DNA of 42,392 bases, from contig CP070806.1 in the NCBI GenBank assembly GCA_020343675.1, positions 4,225,488 through 4,267,879 of the forward strand, read 5' to 3'. Source of the stretch: Phycisphaerales bacterium. Its GTDB lineage: Bacteria; Planctomycetota; Phycisphaerae; Sedimentisphaerales; Anaerobacaceae. A model generated the notes under the pieces. The model ran no database searches and was not told where the DNA came from. It saw nothing but the letters and a program-made list of their open reading frames with translations. Below are positions 23,572 to 31,951 of the stretch, piece after piece. Both the position numbers and the translations under genes were made by a program. The stretch's first letter is position 1; every line of letters starts with the position of its first letter.

Positions 23572-24870
23572 ATGAAGAAGAAGCATTTTGTAAGTCGCCG
23601 TGATTTCCTGTTTCGAGGGGCTGCGGCCCTTGGCGCGGCGGTGGTGTATCCATCCATCGTGCCCTCGACGGTTTTTGGCGCCGCCGCTCCAAGCAATCGC
23701 ATCAATCTGGGCATGATCGGTATGGGGCTGATGATGGGCGGACATCTGCGAGGGATGCTCGGGCGCGATGACGTGCGCGTGCTGGCCGTCTGCGACGTGG
23801 ACAAGGGCAAACGTGAAAACGCCAAAAGAACGGTTGAGAGGAACTACTCGGGGCGGACTGCCGGCGGCACGTACCGCGGCTGTGACGCCCACTTGGAGTA
23901 CGAACAGCTCTGTGCCCGGCCCGACATTGACGCGGTCTTTGTCGTCACGCCTGACCACTGGCACGCGGCATGCTCACTGGCCGCAATCAGAACCGGCAAA
24001 CACGTTTACTGCCAGAAGCCCATGACGTTAACCATTGCCGAAGGGCGGTTAATGAGCGACGCGTGCAAACAGTACGGCACGATCTTTCAGGTCGGCTCGC
24101 AGCAGCGTTCCGAGAGGGCCTTCCGGAAGGCCTGCGAAATCGTCCGCAACGGATGGATCGGGAAAGTCCACACCATTTATGCAAGGCTGGGACAATTCGC
24201 TCCGCCGGCAACGCTGCCCGAGCAGCCGATTCCGGAGGGATTCGACTACGACCGCTGGCTCGGCCCCACGCCCTGGTATCCCTACAACGAAGAACGGGTC
24301 AAAGGCAACTATGGCGGTGGTTGGCGGCGATTCTGGGAGTATGGCTCCCGCAAGAATGGCGACTGGGGCGCCCACCACTTCGATATCATCCAGTGGGCGC
24401 TCGGAATGGATGATTCGGGGCCGGTCAAATTTGTCCCGAAAGGCTGGAACGGAACGCAGTACCAGACGCACTACTACGCCGACGGAACCAAAGTCTTGCG
24501 CGACCACGATACGTGGGGCGGACACATGATTCAGTTCATCGGCACTGAAGGGCAAGTGATGGTCAGCCGCGGAGGGCGTCTCGATACCGAACCGGCCGAG
24601 CTGGCCAACACGCCGTTGCTGCCGAGCGAAATTCATCTTTATGAGTCGAACCGTCACGAAGGCAATTGGCTCGACTGTATCCGCACGGGCGAAAAGCCAA
24701 TCTGCGACTGTGAAATCGGCCATCGCACGGCGACCATCTGCCACCTCAGCGGTATCGCTGAGCGTCTGGGCCGGCCGATCAAATGGGATCCGGTTGAGGA
24801 GAGAATCCTGGACGATCCGGCGGCCGACCGCTGGTATGACCGCCCGCGACGAGCGCCGTACTTCTTATAA
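23572..24870 (+). CDS. Tat-exported Gfo/Idh/MocA family oxidoreductase
   Basis: 432 residues, with AGGAG 9 bp before the ATG. The leader VSRRDFLFRGAAALGAAVV is a twin-arginine signal, consistent with export of a folded, NAD(P)-loaded enzyme. The Rossmann fold begins INLGMIGMGLMMGGHL; VRVLAVCDVD and FVVTPDHWHAACSLAAIRTGKHVYCQKPMTLTIAEG are family hallmarks, the last containing the conserved Lys-Pro. The C-terminal domain has YGSRKNGDWGAHHFDIIQWALGMD. These enzymes oxidise or rearrange sugars, inositols or sugar derivatives; some exported ones cleave glycosides by an oxidation-elimination route. The specific substrate cannot be read from sequence; the fucosidase and sulfatases downstream suggest a sugar from a sulfated fucan-like glycan. 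Confidence 0.93.
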   Translation: MKKKHFVSRRDFLFRGAAALGAAVVYPSIVPSTVFGAAAPSNRINLGMIGMGLMMGGHLRGMLGRDDVRVLAVCDVDKGKRENAKRTVERNYSGRTAGGTYRGCDAHLEYEQLCARPDIDAVFVVTPDHWHAACSLAAIRTGKHVYCQKPMTLTIAEGRLMSDACKQYGTIFQVGSQQRSERAFRKACEIVRNGWIGKVHTIYARLGQFAPPATLPEQPIPEGFDYDRWLGPTPWYPYNEERVKGNYGGGWRRFWEYGSRKNGDWGAHHFDIIQWALGMDDSGPVKFVPKGWNGTQYQTHYYADGTKVLRDHDTWGGHMIQFIGTEGQVMVSRGGRLDTEPAELANTPLLPSEIHLYESNRHEGNWLDCIRTGEKPICDCEIGHRTATICHLSGIAERLGRPIKWDPVEERILDDPAADRWYDRPRRAPYFL

Positions 24871-24927
24871 TGATGATACATCCATTCTTGACATACGTGA
24901 TTGGTGTCAGTTGAAAGGGGAACAAGA

Positions 24928-27039
24928 ATGAGCAAAAAGCTCTTAGGAATAAAAAATCTGGTGGTGATATGTGTTGTTCTTGTATGGATCCAGGGTGCGT
25001 ACGCACAAGACGCGGACCAGTTGCTTAATCAACTGCGCGGCAAGGCGGAAGCCCCGAAGCGTAGTGCCGAGCAGATGACTCGGGCATATCGGGCGGCGGT
25101 TGACTATCTGCTGCCTCTGATGTCGGCTGACGACGTTGGCTCTCGGTACGAACATCAGATTGCATTGCAGGACATGGGTTCGCACGCCGCTCGCTCTGGT
25201 GCCGAGGCTGAACGCGAAGCACTGGCGCGCGTCCTGTGTCGGACGGTTGAGACGGCCGAGATGCCGGCGACGGTCCGCCATTGGTTCGTCTTACAGATTG
25301 AGCGAATCGGCAAGGAGGAATCCGTCGAGACATTGACGAACCTGCTCTCAAGTAAGGATAGGGAGCTGCGCGACTACGCCAGGCGGGCGCTGGAGAAGAA
25401 CCCATCGCAGGCCGCTCTTCGCAGCCTCGAAAGCACGCTGAAGCAAACCAAGAATCCCGCTTGGCGGACCGCGTTGCTCAATTCCTACCAACAGCGTCCT
25501 GAATACGAGGCGATTACTGCGCAAAAGCCGGCGCAATTTATGCTAAATGTCCTCAAGAATGGTACCGGCCCCAACCAGATTGTTGCCGCCCAGGGCCTCG
25601 TGGACATTGCGGGAAGGCTCGTCAAGCAGCAGAAATTCGAGCAGGCCATGAGCATTTACGTTGAACTGAACAACTGGGCGCTTAGCCAACAGAACAAGGG
25701 CGAAGATACGTTCTATATTCGCGCCGCGGCGCTGAACGGCATGGCGATGTGCGACGGTAGCCGGGCAGCGGAAGTCGTGGCTTTGGCCATGGCAAGCGAC
25801 AGTCAAAAGGTTCGCTCGATTGCAGTCCAGGCCGCCCGCAACGCGCCGACAAAAGATGCCATGCGGTCTTTGAGTGCGATGCTTTTCGAACTGGAGCCGT
25901 ACTACCAGAGGCAGGTGCTCGGCTTGATTGTTGAGCTGGGTGACCTGTCTTCGGTCAAGGTTGTTCGGCAGGTTCTGGACAGTGCAGATGAATCCGTGCG
26001 GTTGGCTGCGATTGATGCTCTGGCGCAGGTCGGAGACGACAAGGCGGCCGAATCGCTGCTGGAGATCGCCGCCGGCGGCGAAGGAGCAGTCGGCAAAGCT
26101 GCTCATGATGGCCTGGCCCTCATGGCAGGCCCTGGCGTCGACGATGTGATCAAGGAGCAAGCAGCTTCCGGGGATGCAGGCTCCCGTGTCGTGGCCATTG
26201 GCCTTTTTGGCGAGCGCCGAACGGCTGGGGCAGTCGAGACTTTGCTCAACTATGCCGGCGAGGATAATGCTCAGATCAGCGCTGCTGCTTTTAAGTCTCT
26301 TGCGGCTGTCGCTGATTCGAGTGACATCGCCGCGCTGGCCGACTTATTGGCCGGCACGAAGGACCGTCAGGCCCGTCAGAGTGCCGTTGCGACTCTCAAG
26401 TCTGTTCTGGCCGGCAGCGATGACAAGGACGCTGTGACTCGCGTCATAATCGAGCGGATGGAAACATCCGATGCAGACGCCAAGTTGTCGCTTCTGACGA
26501 CTCTCAATGCGTCCGGGGGGCCAGTTGCTCTGAAGGCAGTGACCGAGGCGGCCCGGTCCTCCGATGAGGCCTTGCGTGGGGCCGGAATACGCACTCTGGG
26601 CGACTGGCCCGATTATGAGGCGGCTCCAATCCTGCTTGGCATCGCCTCCAGGCCCGAGACCTCGCTGACGCACCATGTTCTGACAATCAGGGGCGCCGTA
26701 CGCCTGATCAGGGCTGCCACGTCGGCGCCGCTCGGTGACCGGGCGGATCTTTGTTTCTCCGCCTTTGACTATGCGCGGCGCGAGGACGAGAAGAAAGAGG
26801 CTATTTCAGCGATGGGTTCGGTCCCTGACAGGAAGGTTGCCGAACGACTGCTGGAGCTTGCCAGGAATGGCCGCCTGAAGATAGAAGCCGGCCTGGCGGC
26901 CGTGGAGCTGGCGGGCAACATGGCCCGGACGAACAGTCAGGCGGCCAGGGCTCTGGCGAAAACGATTCGTGACATGGACCTGTCGGCTGAGATTAACCGC
27001 CGGGCTGATAATGTCATAAGAGGCAGAAGAAGGCGATAG
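24928..27039 (+). CDS. Exported HEAT-repeat protein
   Basis: 703 residues from the ATG at 24928, preceded by AAAGGGG; the open frame runs back to 24901. A Sec signal peptide (MSKKLLGIKNLVVICVVLVWIQGAYA) is followed by an all-helical protein of HEAT/armadillo-like pairs. Clear units read RSLESTLKQTKNPAWRTALLNSY, KVVRQVLDSADESVRLAAIDALAQVGDDKAAESLLEIA and DIAALADLLAGTKDRQARQSAVATLKSVL. No catalytic motif is seen. It lies 57 bp after the oxidoreductase and 111 bp before the fucosidase. Such proteins are frequent next to sugar-degradation genes in planctomycetes; a scaffold role in the periplasm is inferred only. Its basic tail (RGRRRR) is notable. Confidence 0.88.
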   Translation: MSKKLLGIKNLVVICVVLVWIQGAYAQDADQLLNQLRGKAEAPKRSAEQMTRAYRAAVDYLLPLMSADDVGSRYEHQIALQDMGSHAARSGAEAEREALARVLCRTVETAEMPATVRHWFVLQIERIGKEESVETLTNLLSSKDRELRDYARRALEKNPSQAALRSLESTLKQTKNPAWRTALLNSYQQRPEYEAITAQKPAQFMLNVLKNGTGPNQIVAAQGLVDIAGRLVKQQKFEQAMSIYVELNNWALSQQNKGEDTFYIRAAALNGMAMCDGSRAAEVVALAMASDSQKVRSIAVQAARNAPTKDAMRSLSAMLFELEPYYQRQVLGLIVELGDLSSVKVVRQVLDSADESVRLAAIDALAQVGDDKAAESLLEIAAGGEGAVGKAAHDGLALMAGPGVDDVIKEQAASGDAGSRVVAIGLFGERRTAGAVETLLNYAGEDNAQISAAAFKSLAAVADSSDIAALADLLAGTKDRQARQSAVATLKSVLAGSDDKDAVTRVIIERMETSDADAKLSLLTTLNASGGPVALKAVTEAARSSDEALRGAGIRTLGDWPDYEAAPILLGIASRPETSLTHHVLTIRGAVRLIRAATSAPLGDRADLCFSAFDYARREDEKKEAISAMGSVPDRKVAERLLELARNGRLKIEAGLAAVELAGNMARTNSQAARALAKTIRDMDLSAEINRRADNVIRGRRRR

Positions 27040-27112
27040 AAAGGCCGGGAAGAGCACTGCCAGGAGCGGTCTGAATGGGCTGGAGGCCCCCTCGCATGTG
27101 TCTTAAGTCGAA

Positions 27113-27126
27113 CACGAGTTCTCGTG
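27113..27126. repeat. 14-bp palindrome upstream of the fucosidase gene
   Basis: CACGAG, TT, CTCGTG: perfect 6-bp arms, 25 bp before the start at 27151 and just upstream of its AAGGA. It could be a small operator or chance. Confidence 0.3.
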
Positions 27127-27150
27127 CCGCGAGCGGAAAGGATCATAGAA

Positions 27151-28851
27151 ATGTCAAGCAATAGTCATTTCAAGTCTTTGACTGCAGTCTGTGTTGGGCT
27201 GGCTATGTGCTCGTTTGCAGCTTCGATTGCGGCTGGCGCTGCCGGAAAATCCAGGGATTATCTCAATGCCGATCAGCAGGATATTCAGGCCTGGCGCGAA
27301 ATGAAATTCGGCTTGTTCATCCACTGGGGGCCGGTCAGTCTCAAGGGCACCGAGATCGGCTGGTCGCGAGGCGGGCAGCGGCGAGGCCGACGAGACAAAA
27401 GTACAGGTTCTATCCCCGTTGAGATTTACGACAATCTCTACAAGCAGTTTAATCCGGTTGAATTTGACGCCGACGAATGGGTGCAAATCGCCAAGAACGC
27501 CGGCATGAAATACCTCGTGTTCACCAGTAAGCATCATGATGGCTTTTCGATGTTCGACAGCAAGCTGACCGACTACAAAATCACCAATTCGCCGTTCAAG
27601 CGTGACGTTGTCAAGGAGCTGGCCGACGCCTGTCACAAAGGCGGGCTGAAGCTGGGCTTTTATTATTCGCCCGTGGATTGGTACCACCCCGACTACCGCA
27701 CCGAGGATCACGCCCGCTACATCCGGTTCCTCCACGGTCAGCTTCGCGAGATTTGCTCCCACTACGGCACCATCGACATCGTGTGGTTCGACGGGCTGGG
27801 CGGCACGGCCGAAGACTGGGACTCAGAAAATCTCTTCAAGATGATTCGGCAGTTGCAGCCGCATGTGATTATCAACAACCGCGCCGGATTGCCCGCCGAC
27901 CATGATACGCCGGAGCAGCGAATCGGTAAATTTCAGAGCGATCGTCCTTGGGAGACGTGCATGACGATTTGCCGGCAGTGGGCGTGGAAGCCCGACGACG
28001 AAATGAAATCGTTCGCCCAGTGCATCCGGACGCTCGTGAACGTGGTCGGCGGAGACGGCAACTTTCTGTTCAATGTTGGTCCGATGCCGGATGGCCGGAT
28101 CGAGCCGCAGCAGGTCGAGCGGCTCAGAGAGATGGGTGCCTGGCTCAAGGAATACGGTTCAAGTATTTACGCTACCCGCGGGGGGCCGATCAAACCGGGG
28201 CCCTGGGGCGCCAGCACATACTCGGGCGACATGATCTATTTGCACATCCTCGACTGGCCCGATGAGACGTTGCGGCTTCCTCCCATTGCCAAAAGAATCG
28301 TCGCAAGCTCTGTCCTGACCGGGGGCGCTGCGGTCGTGAAGCAGACGCAGGAGGCCATCGAGATCTCCGTCCCCAAGGGAGACAGGCACGGGATTGACGC
28401 GATTGTAAGACTTGAGCTCGACGGGCCTGCAGGTGATATTGCTCCCATTGACTTGCCGTCGGCGTCTCTGGCCTACAACAAAAAGGCTCGTGCATCCAAC
28501 GTGTATCAGAAGAACCGCCGGTACGGTCCGGACAAGGCCTTCGACGACGACCCGGCTACACGCTGGGCGACCGATTCGGGTACGAAACAGGCCTGGCTGG
28601 AAGTGAACCTGGGAACCGCAAAGAAATTCAATCGGGTCAGGATTAAAGAGGCGTATGATCGTGTACAGGCCTTTGAGTTGGAGTACAAAAACAACGGCCA
28701 ATGGAAAACCTGCCTTCGAGGCACGACGCTCGGCTCAGACTACGCACAGACCTTTGAACCGGTTACCGCGCGACAGGTACGATTGAACATACTGGAATCC
28801 ACCCAGGGCCCCACCATTTGGGAATTCCAGCTTATCGCACCGAAGAAGTAA
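27151..28851 (+). CDS. Secreted GH29 alpha-L-fucosidase with C-terminal discoidin-like domain
   Basis: 566 residues. The start at 27151 has AAGGA 8 bp upstream; the open frame goes back to 27124. A signal peptide (to about residue 32) precedes the GH29 barrel: MKFGLFIHWGPVS, KYLVFTSKHHDGFSMFDSK, GLKLGFYYSPVDWYHPDY, IDIVWFDGLGG, NFLFNVGPMPDG. The Asp of WFDG (Asp214) is the expected nucleophile of this retaining family. Residues from about 440 form an F5/8-type C (CBM32-like) domain: SLAYNKKARASNVYQ, YGPDKAFDDDPATRWATDSG, AWLEVNLG, IWEFQLIA. It removes terminal alpha-L-fucose from glycans outside the cytoplasm. The sulfatases directly downstream suggest fucoidan-like or sulfated fucosyl substrates. 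Confidence 0.96.
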   Translation: MSSNSHFKSLTAVCVGLAMCSFAASIAAGAAGKSRDYLNADQQDIQAWREMKFGLFIHWGPVSLKGTEIGWSRGGQRRGRRDKSTGSIPVEIYDNLYKQFNPVEFDADEWVQIAKNAGMKYLVFTSKHHDGFSMFDSKLTDYKITNSPFKRDVVKELADACHKGGLKLGFYYSPVDWYHPDYRTEDHARYIRFLHGQLREICSHYGTIDIVWFDGLGGTAEDWDSENLFKMIRQLQPHVIINNRAGLPADHDTPEQRIGKFQSDRPWETCMTICRQWAWKPDDEMKSFAQCIRTLVNVVGGDGNFLFNVGPMPDGRIEPQQVERLREMGAWLKEYGSSIYATRGGPIKPGPWGASTYSGDMIYLHILDWPDETLRLPPIAKRIVASSVLTGGAAVVKQTQEAIEISVPKGDRHGIDAIVRLELDGPAGDIAPIDLPSASLAYNKKARASNVYQKNRRYGPDKAFDDDPATRWATDSGTKQAWLEVNLGTAKKFNRVRIKEAYDRVQAFELEYKNNGQWKTCLRGTTLGSDYAQTFEPVTARQVRLNILESTQGPTIWEFQLIAPKK

Positions 28852-28901
28852 CGAGGCAGTTTCTCGCCGGATTGATATAGATATTTCACAGGGAGAATCC
28901 T

Positions 28902-30305
28902 ATGAATCGCCGCACTTTTCTGCAAGCGATGGGGCTCGGTGCTGCGTCACTGGCTGTGCCAGGCTGTGCGCCGGGCGCCGGGGGACTTGCGACGACATCC
29001 GATCTGCCCAAGAGGCCCAATTTCCTTTTCTTTCTCATTGATGACATGGGCTGGACGGATGTAGCCTGCTACGGCAGCAGGTTCCATGAGACTCCCAACA
29101 TTGACCGGCTGGCGCGCCAGGGGATGAGATTCACTGACGCCTACGCGGCTTGTCCGGTCTGCTCACCTACGCGTGCCAGTATCCTTGCAGGGCAGTACCC
29201 GGCGCGTGTCGGCATCACTGATTTTATTCCGGGTCATTGGCGCCCTTACGAGAAACTCATCGTCCCAGAGAACCGTCTGCAGTTGCCGCTCGAATCTGTA
29301 ACCATGGCCGAAGCTCTCAAGGAACTGGGCTACGCCACAGGTTACATAGGCAAGTGGCACCTTGGCGGAAAAGGTTTTTTGCCCAGCGACCAGGGTTTTG
29401 ACACAGTGATTGCGAGCGTCCCGAACCGGAACGACAAGCAGGTCTCGGGCTTTACCGACGAGGCTATTGCGTTCATCGAAGAGAATAGGCAAAAGCCGTT
29501 CTTTCTGTATCTATCGCACCACACCGTGCATATTCGATTGGAGGCGCCGCAGGCGCTGGTTGAGAAGTATGAAAAAAAGCCCAAACCGAAGACCGGTGTG
29601 AACAATCCGGCCTATGCCGCGATGGTCGAGCATCTGGATACCAATATCGGCCGTATCCTTGAAACGCTGAATGAGCTGGACCTTGCGGATAACACAGTTG
29701 TAGTCTTCTTCTCCGACAACGGCGGGCTGTATCAGCCGTATGGTGGTTACCGCGGTGACACATCGCCCGTTTCCAGCAATGCGCCGCTCCGAGGCGAGAA
29801 GGGCACCTTGTACGAAGGAGGAATCCGAGACCCTCTGATTGTTCGCTGGCCCGGCGTGGTGAGGGCCGGGACCACGTGCAGCACGCCCGTTTCGAGCGTT
29901 GATTTTTACCCGACGTTCCTGCAAATTGTCCGCGCGGATGCTACACTGGGTCACGCTCTGGACGGCGCGAGCATCTTACCTCTGCTGCGCCGAACCGGTA
30001 CGCCCGAGCGTGATGCGATATATTGGCATTACCCCCATTACCATCACTCCACGCCCGCCGGGGCGATAAGGGCTGGCCGATGGAAACTGATCGAGTTCTA
30101 TGGCGACGGCCGGCTGGAATTGTATGACCTTGAGAAAGACGTCGGTGAGAAGAACGACCTTGCCGGGAAAATGCCGCGAAAGGCAGCCGAGCTGCAACGC
30201 AAGCTGGCGGCCTGGCGCACCTCGGTCGGGGCCAGGATGCCGACCCCGAACGCGGATTATGATCCGGCCAGAGCCAATGAGTGGAAGCCTCGACCGCGCA
30301 GATAA
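28902..30305 (+). CDS. Tat-exported type I sulfatase (arylsulfatase-like)
   Basis: 467 residues, with AGGGAG 7 bp before the ATG. The leader MNRRTFLQAMGLGAASLAVPGC contains a twin-arginine motif and a lipobox-like VPGC, so it may be a Tat lipoprotein. The sulfatase S1 core is intact: FLIDDMGW (metal Asp pair), CSPTR with Cys87 as the formylglycine precursor, YIGKWHLGG (Lys and His of the active site), HHTVH, FSDNGG (metal Asp-Asn) and GEKGTLYEGGIRDPLIVRWPG. It hydrolyses sulfate esters after maturation by a formylglycine-generating enzyme; being a Cys type it could use FGE or anSME, neither of which is in this window. It follows the fucosidase by 50 bp and precedes a second sulfatase by 22 bp. 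Confidence 0.95.
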   Translation: MNRRTFLQAMGLGAASLAVPGCAPGAGGLATTSDLPKRPNFLFFLIDDMGWTDVACYGSRFHETPNIDRLARQGMRFTDAYAACPVCSPTRASILAGQYPARVGITDFIPGHWRPYEKLIVPENRLQLPLESVTMAEALKELGYATGYIGKWHLGGKGFLPSDQGFDTVIASVPNRNDKQVSGFTDEAIAFIEENRQKPFFLYLSHHTVHIRLEAPQALVEKYEKKPKPKTGVNNPAYAAMVEHLDTNIGRILETLNELDLADNTVVVFFSDNGGLYQPYGGYRGDTSPVSSNAPLRGEKGTLYEGGIRDPLIVRWPGVVRAGTTCSTPVSSVDFYPTFLQIVRADATLGHALDGASILPLLRRTGTPERDAIYWHYPHYHHSTPAGAIRAGRWKLIEFYGDGRLELYDLEKDVGEKNDLAGKMPRKAAELQRKLAAWRTSVGARMPTPNADYDPARANEWKPRPRR

Positions 30306-30327
30306 TGTCCGAATTGAGAATCAAGAA

Positions 30328-31896
30328 ATGATTGACCGCTACCCCATCAAGAGAAGACAGTTCCTGAAAACGGCGGGAGTCGGCGCTGCTTCGGCTCTAC
30401 TGGGCCCTAATTCTGCCAGGGCAAATCCCTCACCTCGGGAGCCACATGACGACAAACCCAATGTACTCTTGATCATGACCGACCAGCACCGCGCCGATCT
30501 GATGACGTGTGCGGGCAGGGACCTGGTTCCGACGCCCCATATCGACCGGATTGCTTCGCGCGGCGTTCGCTTCAACAATGCGTATTGCCCTTACCCGGTC
30601 TGCGTCGCCTCGCGGATGGCGCTGCTGACCGGCCTTTACGCGCATAGCACAGGCGCGATTACCAATAGAGACCGGCTTGACTGGCGCTATCGCACAATGG
30701 CCCACCATTTTGCACAGAACGGTTATCTGACGGGCCTGATCGGCAAGATGCACTTTGTGGATGCCCACAATCACGGCTTTGAATATTATTTATCCATCAA
30801 CGACTGGTTGATGTACCTCGGCCCGAAGGTGCAGCACTACGCCAATGAGATCGCCAACCATCCGCTCGGACCGAATTTTTTCAAGACAGTCAATGATGGT
30901 GGGGCGGGGCTGCCGGACGTCGAGGGATTGTGGCTTCACGGCAGTCCGTGGGTGGGCAACGTCGAGAAATGGAACTTCGACAGCATGGCCTCCAGGCTTG
31001 AACCCGAAGACCACTTGGACATGTTCATCGCCCGGGAGGGGGCCAGGTTCCTGAACAGATACCGCGGGCAGCCGTTCTTTCTGGTTGCCAGTTTTATGAA
31101 ACCTCACTCGCCGTTTTATCCGCCGCGAGAATGGGCCGAGAAATATCCCGTCGATAAGATGACACTTCCCGAGGTGGGGGATATCTCCAAGTACCCCCAG
31201 CACATCCAGAGACGCATCAGGAACATTGCCCGGCAGGGCGAGAAACGCCAACGGGCCCACCGCGCAGGCTACCTCGGTAATCTTGCCTTCGTGGATACGT
31301 GTGTCGGTTATCTCTATGATGCGCTCGAAAAGGAAGGCTTGTTGGATAACACGATTGTTGTTTATACATCCGATCATGGCGAGATGGACGGCGACCACGG
31401 CCTGTATCAGAAGTTTTGTCTGTTCGAGCCATCGGTTCGCGTGCCTTTGATTGTTAGCTTCCCGAAGCATCTTCCTGAGAACAAGGTGACGGATGCACTA
31501 ACCGAGTACATCGGTCTGTACCCGACGCTCAGCGAGCTGGCGGGCCTCGAATCGCCCGAAAAGACAACCCTGCTGGATATTGAGGCCGCGCCGGAACGGA
31601 TGGACGCCAGAAGTTTTGCTGCGGTATTGCGGAATCCGGTTTTGGAAGGGCCTTCGGCGGCGTTTAGCGAGTATAACCTGAGATCACAGATTTGCGAGTA
31701 TATGATTCGCACCCGGCGGTACAAGTACATCTTCAATCACGGCTCGACGCACGAGTTATACGACCACGAAGCCGACCCGGGTGAATTTGTCAACCGGATA
31801 GACGATCCGGCCCTCAAGAAGGTCTGCGACGAGTTGCACGAGCGGCTTCTCGCGTGGTATAACCCGCTCAAGAATCCGTATCGGCCGGCGACGTAG
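30328..31896 (+). CDS. Tat-exported type I sulfatase (iduronate/choline-sulfatase-like branch)
   Basis: 522 residues from the ATG at 30328; the open frame reaches back into the previous gene (30100) but that part is not protein-like. The leader KRRQFLKTAGVGAASALLG is a twin-arginine signal. Motifs: VLLIMTDQHRADLM (metal Asp), CVASR with Cys92 as the formylglycine precursor, LIGKMHFVD, FMKPHSPFYPP, TSDHGEMDGDHGLYQKFCLFEPSVRVPLI (metal Asp-His and active-site Lys). The maturation signature has Ala where most sulfatases have Pro (C-x-A-S-R), a known tolerated variant. The KPHSPF and DHG blocks place it nearer iduronate-2-sulfatase and choline-sulfatase-like families than the preceding gene. The weak ribosome-binding site and the 22-bp gap suggest translational coupling. 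Confidence 0.94.
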   Translation: MIDRYPIKRRQFLKTAGVGAASALLGPNSARANPSPREPHDDKPNVLLIMTDQHRADLMTCAGRDLVPTPHIDRIASRGVRFNNAYCPYPVCVASRMALLTGLYAHSTGAITNRDRLDWRYRTMAHHFAQNGYLTGLIGKMHFVDAHNHGFEYYLSINDWLMYLGPKVQHYANEIANHPLGPNFFKTVNDGGAGLPDVEGLWLHGSPWVGNVEKWNFDSMASRLEPEDHLDMFIAREGARFLNRYRGQPFFLVASFMKPHSPFYPPREWAEKYPVDKMTLPEVGDISKYPQHIQRRIRNIARQGEKRQRAHRAGYLGNLAFVDTCVGYLYDALEKEGLLDNTIVVYTSDHGEMDGDHGLYQKFCLFEPSVRVPLIVSFPKHLPENKVTDALTEYIGLYPTLSELAGLESPEKTTLLDIEAAPERMDARSFAAVLRNPVLEGPSAAFSEYNLRSQICEYMIRTRRYKYIFNHGSTHELYDHEADPGEFVNRIDDPALKKVCDELHERLLAWYNPLKNPYRPAT

Positions 31897-31951
31897 ATTG
31901 ACCAAATGAATTTGACAGGACTTATTTTGAAAGAGGCAAGGAGCTGAGATT

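Noticed and set aside
24889..24910. TTGACA and a TGACA/TGTCA dyad before the HEAT gene
   Set aside because: No -10 hexamer at a proper distance, and 5-bp arms this far apart are expected by chance.
30100..30327. N-terminal extension of the second sulfatase into the first sulfatase gene
   Set aside because: The extension is Arg/Pro-rich out-of-frame sequence of the previous gene; the Tat leader begins right after the ATG at 30328.
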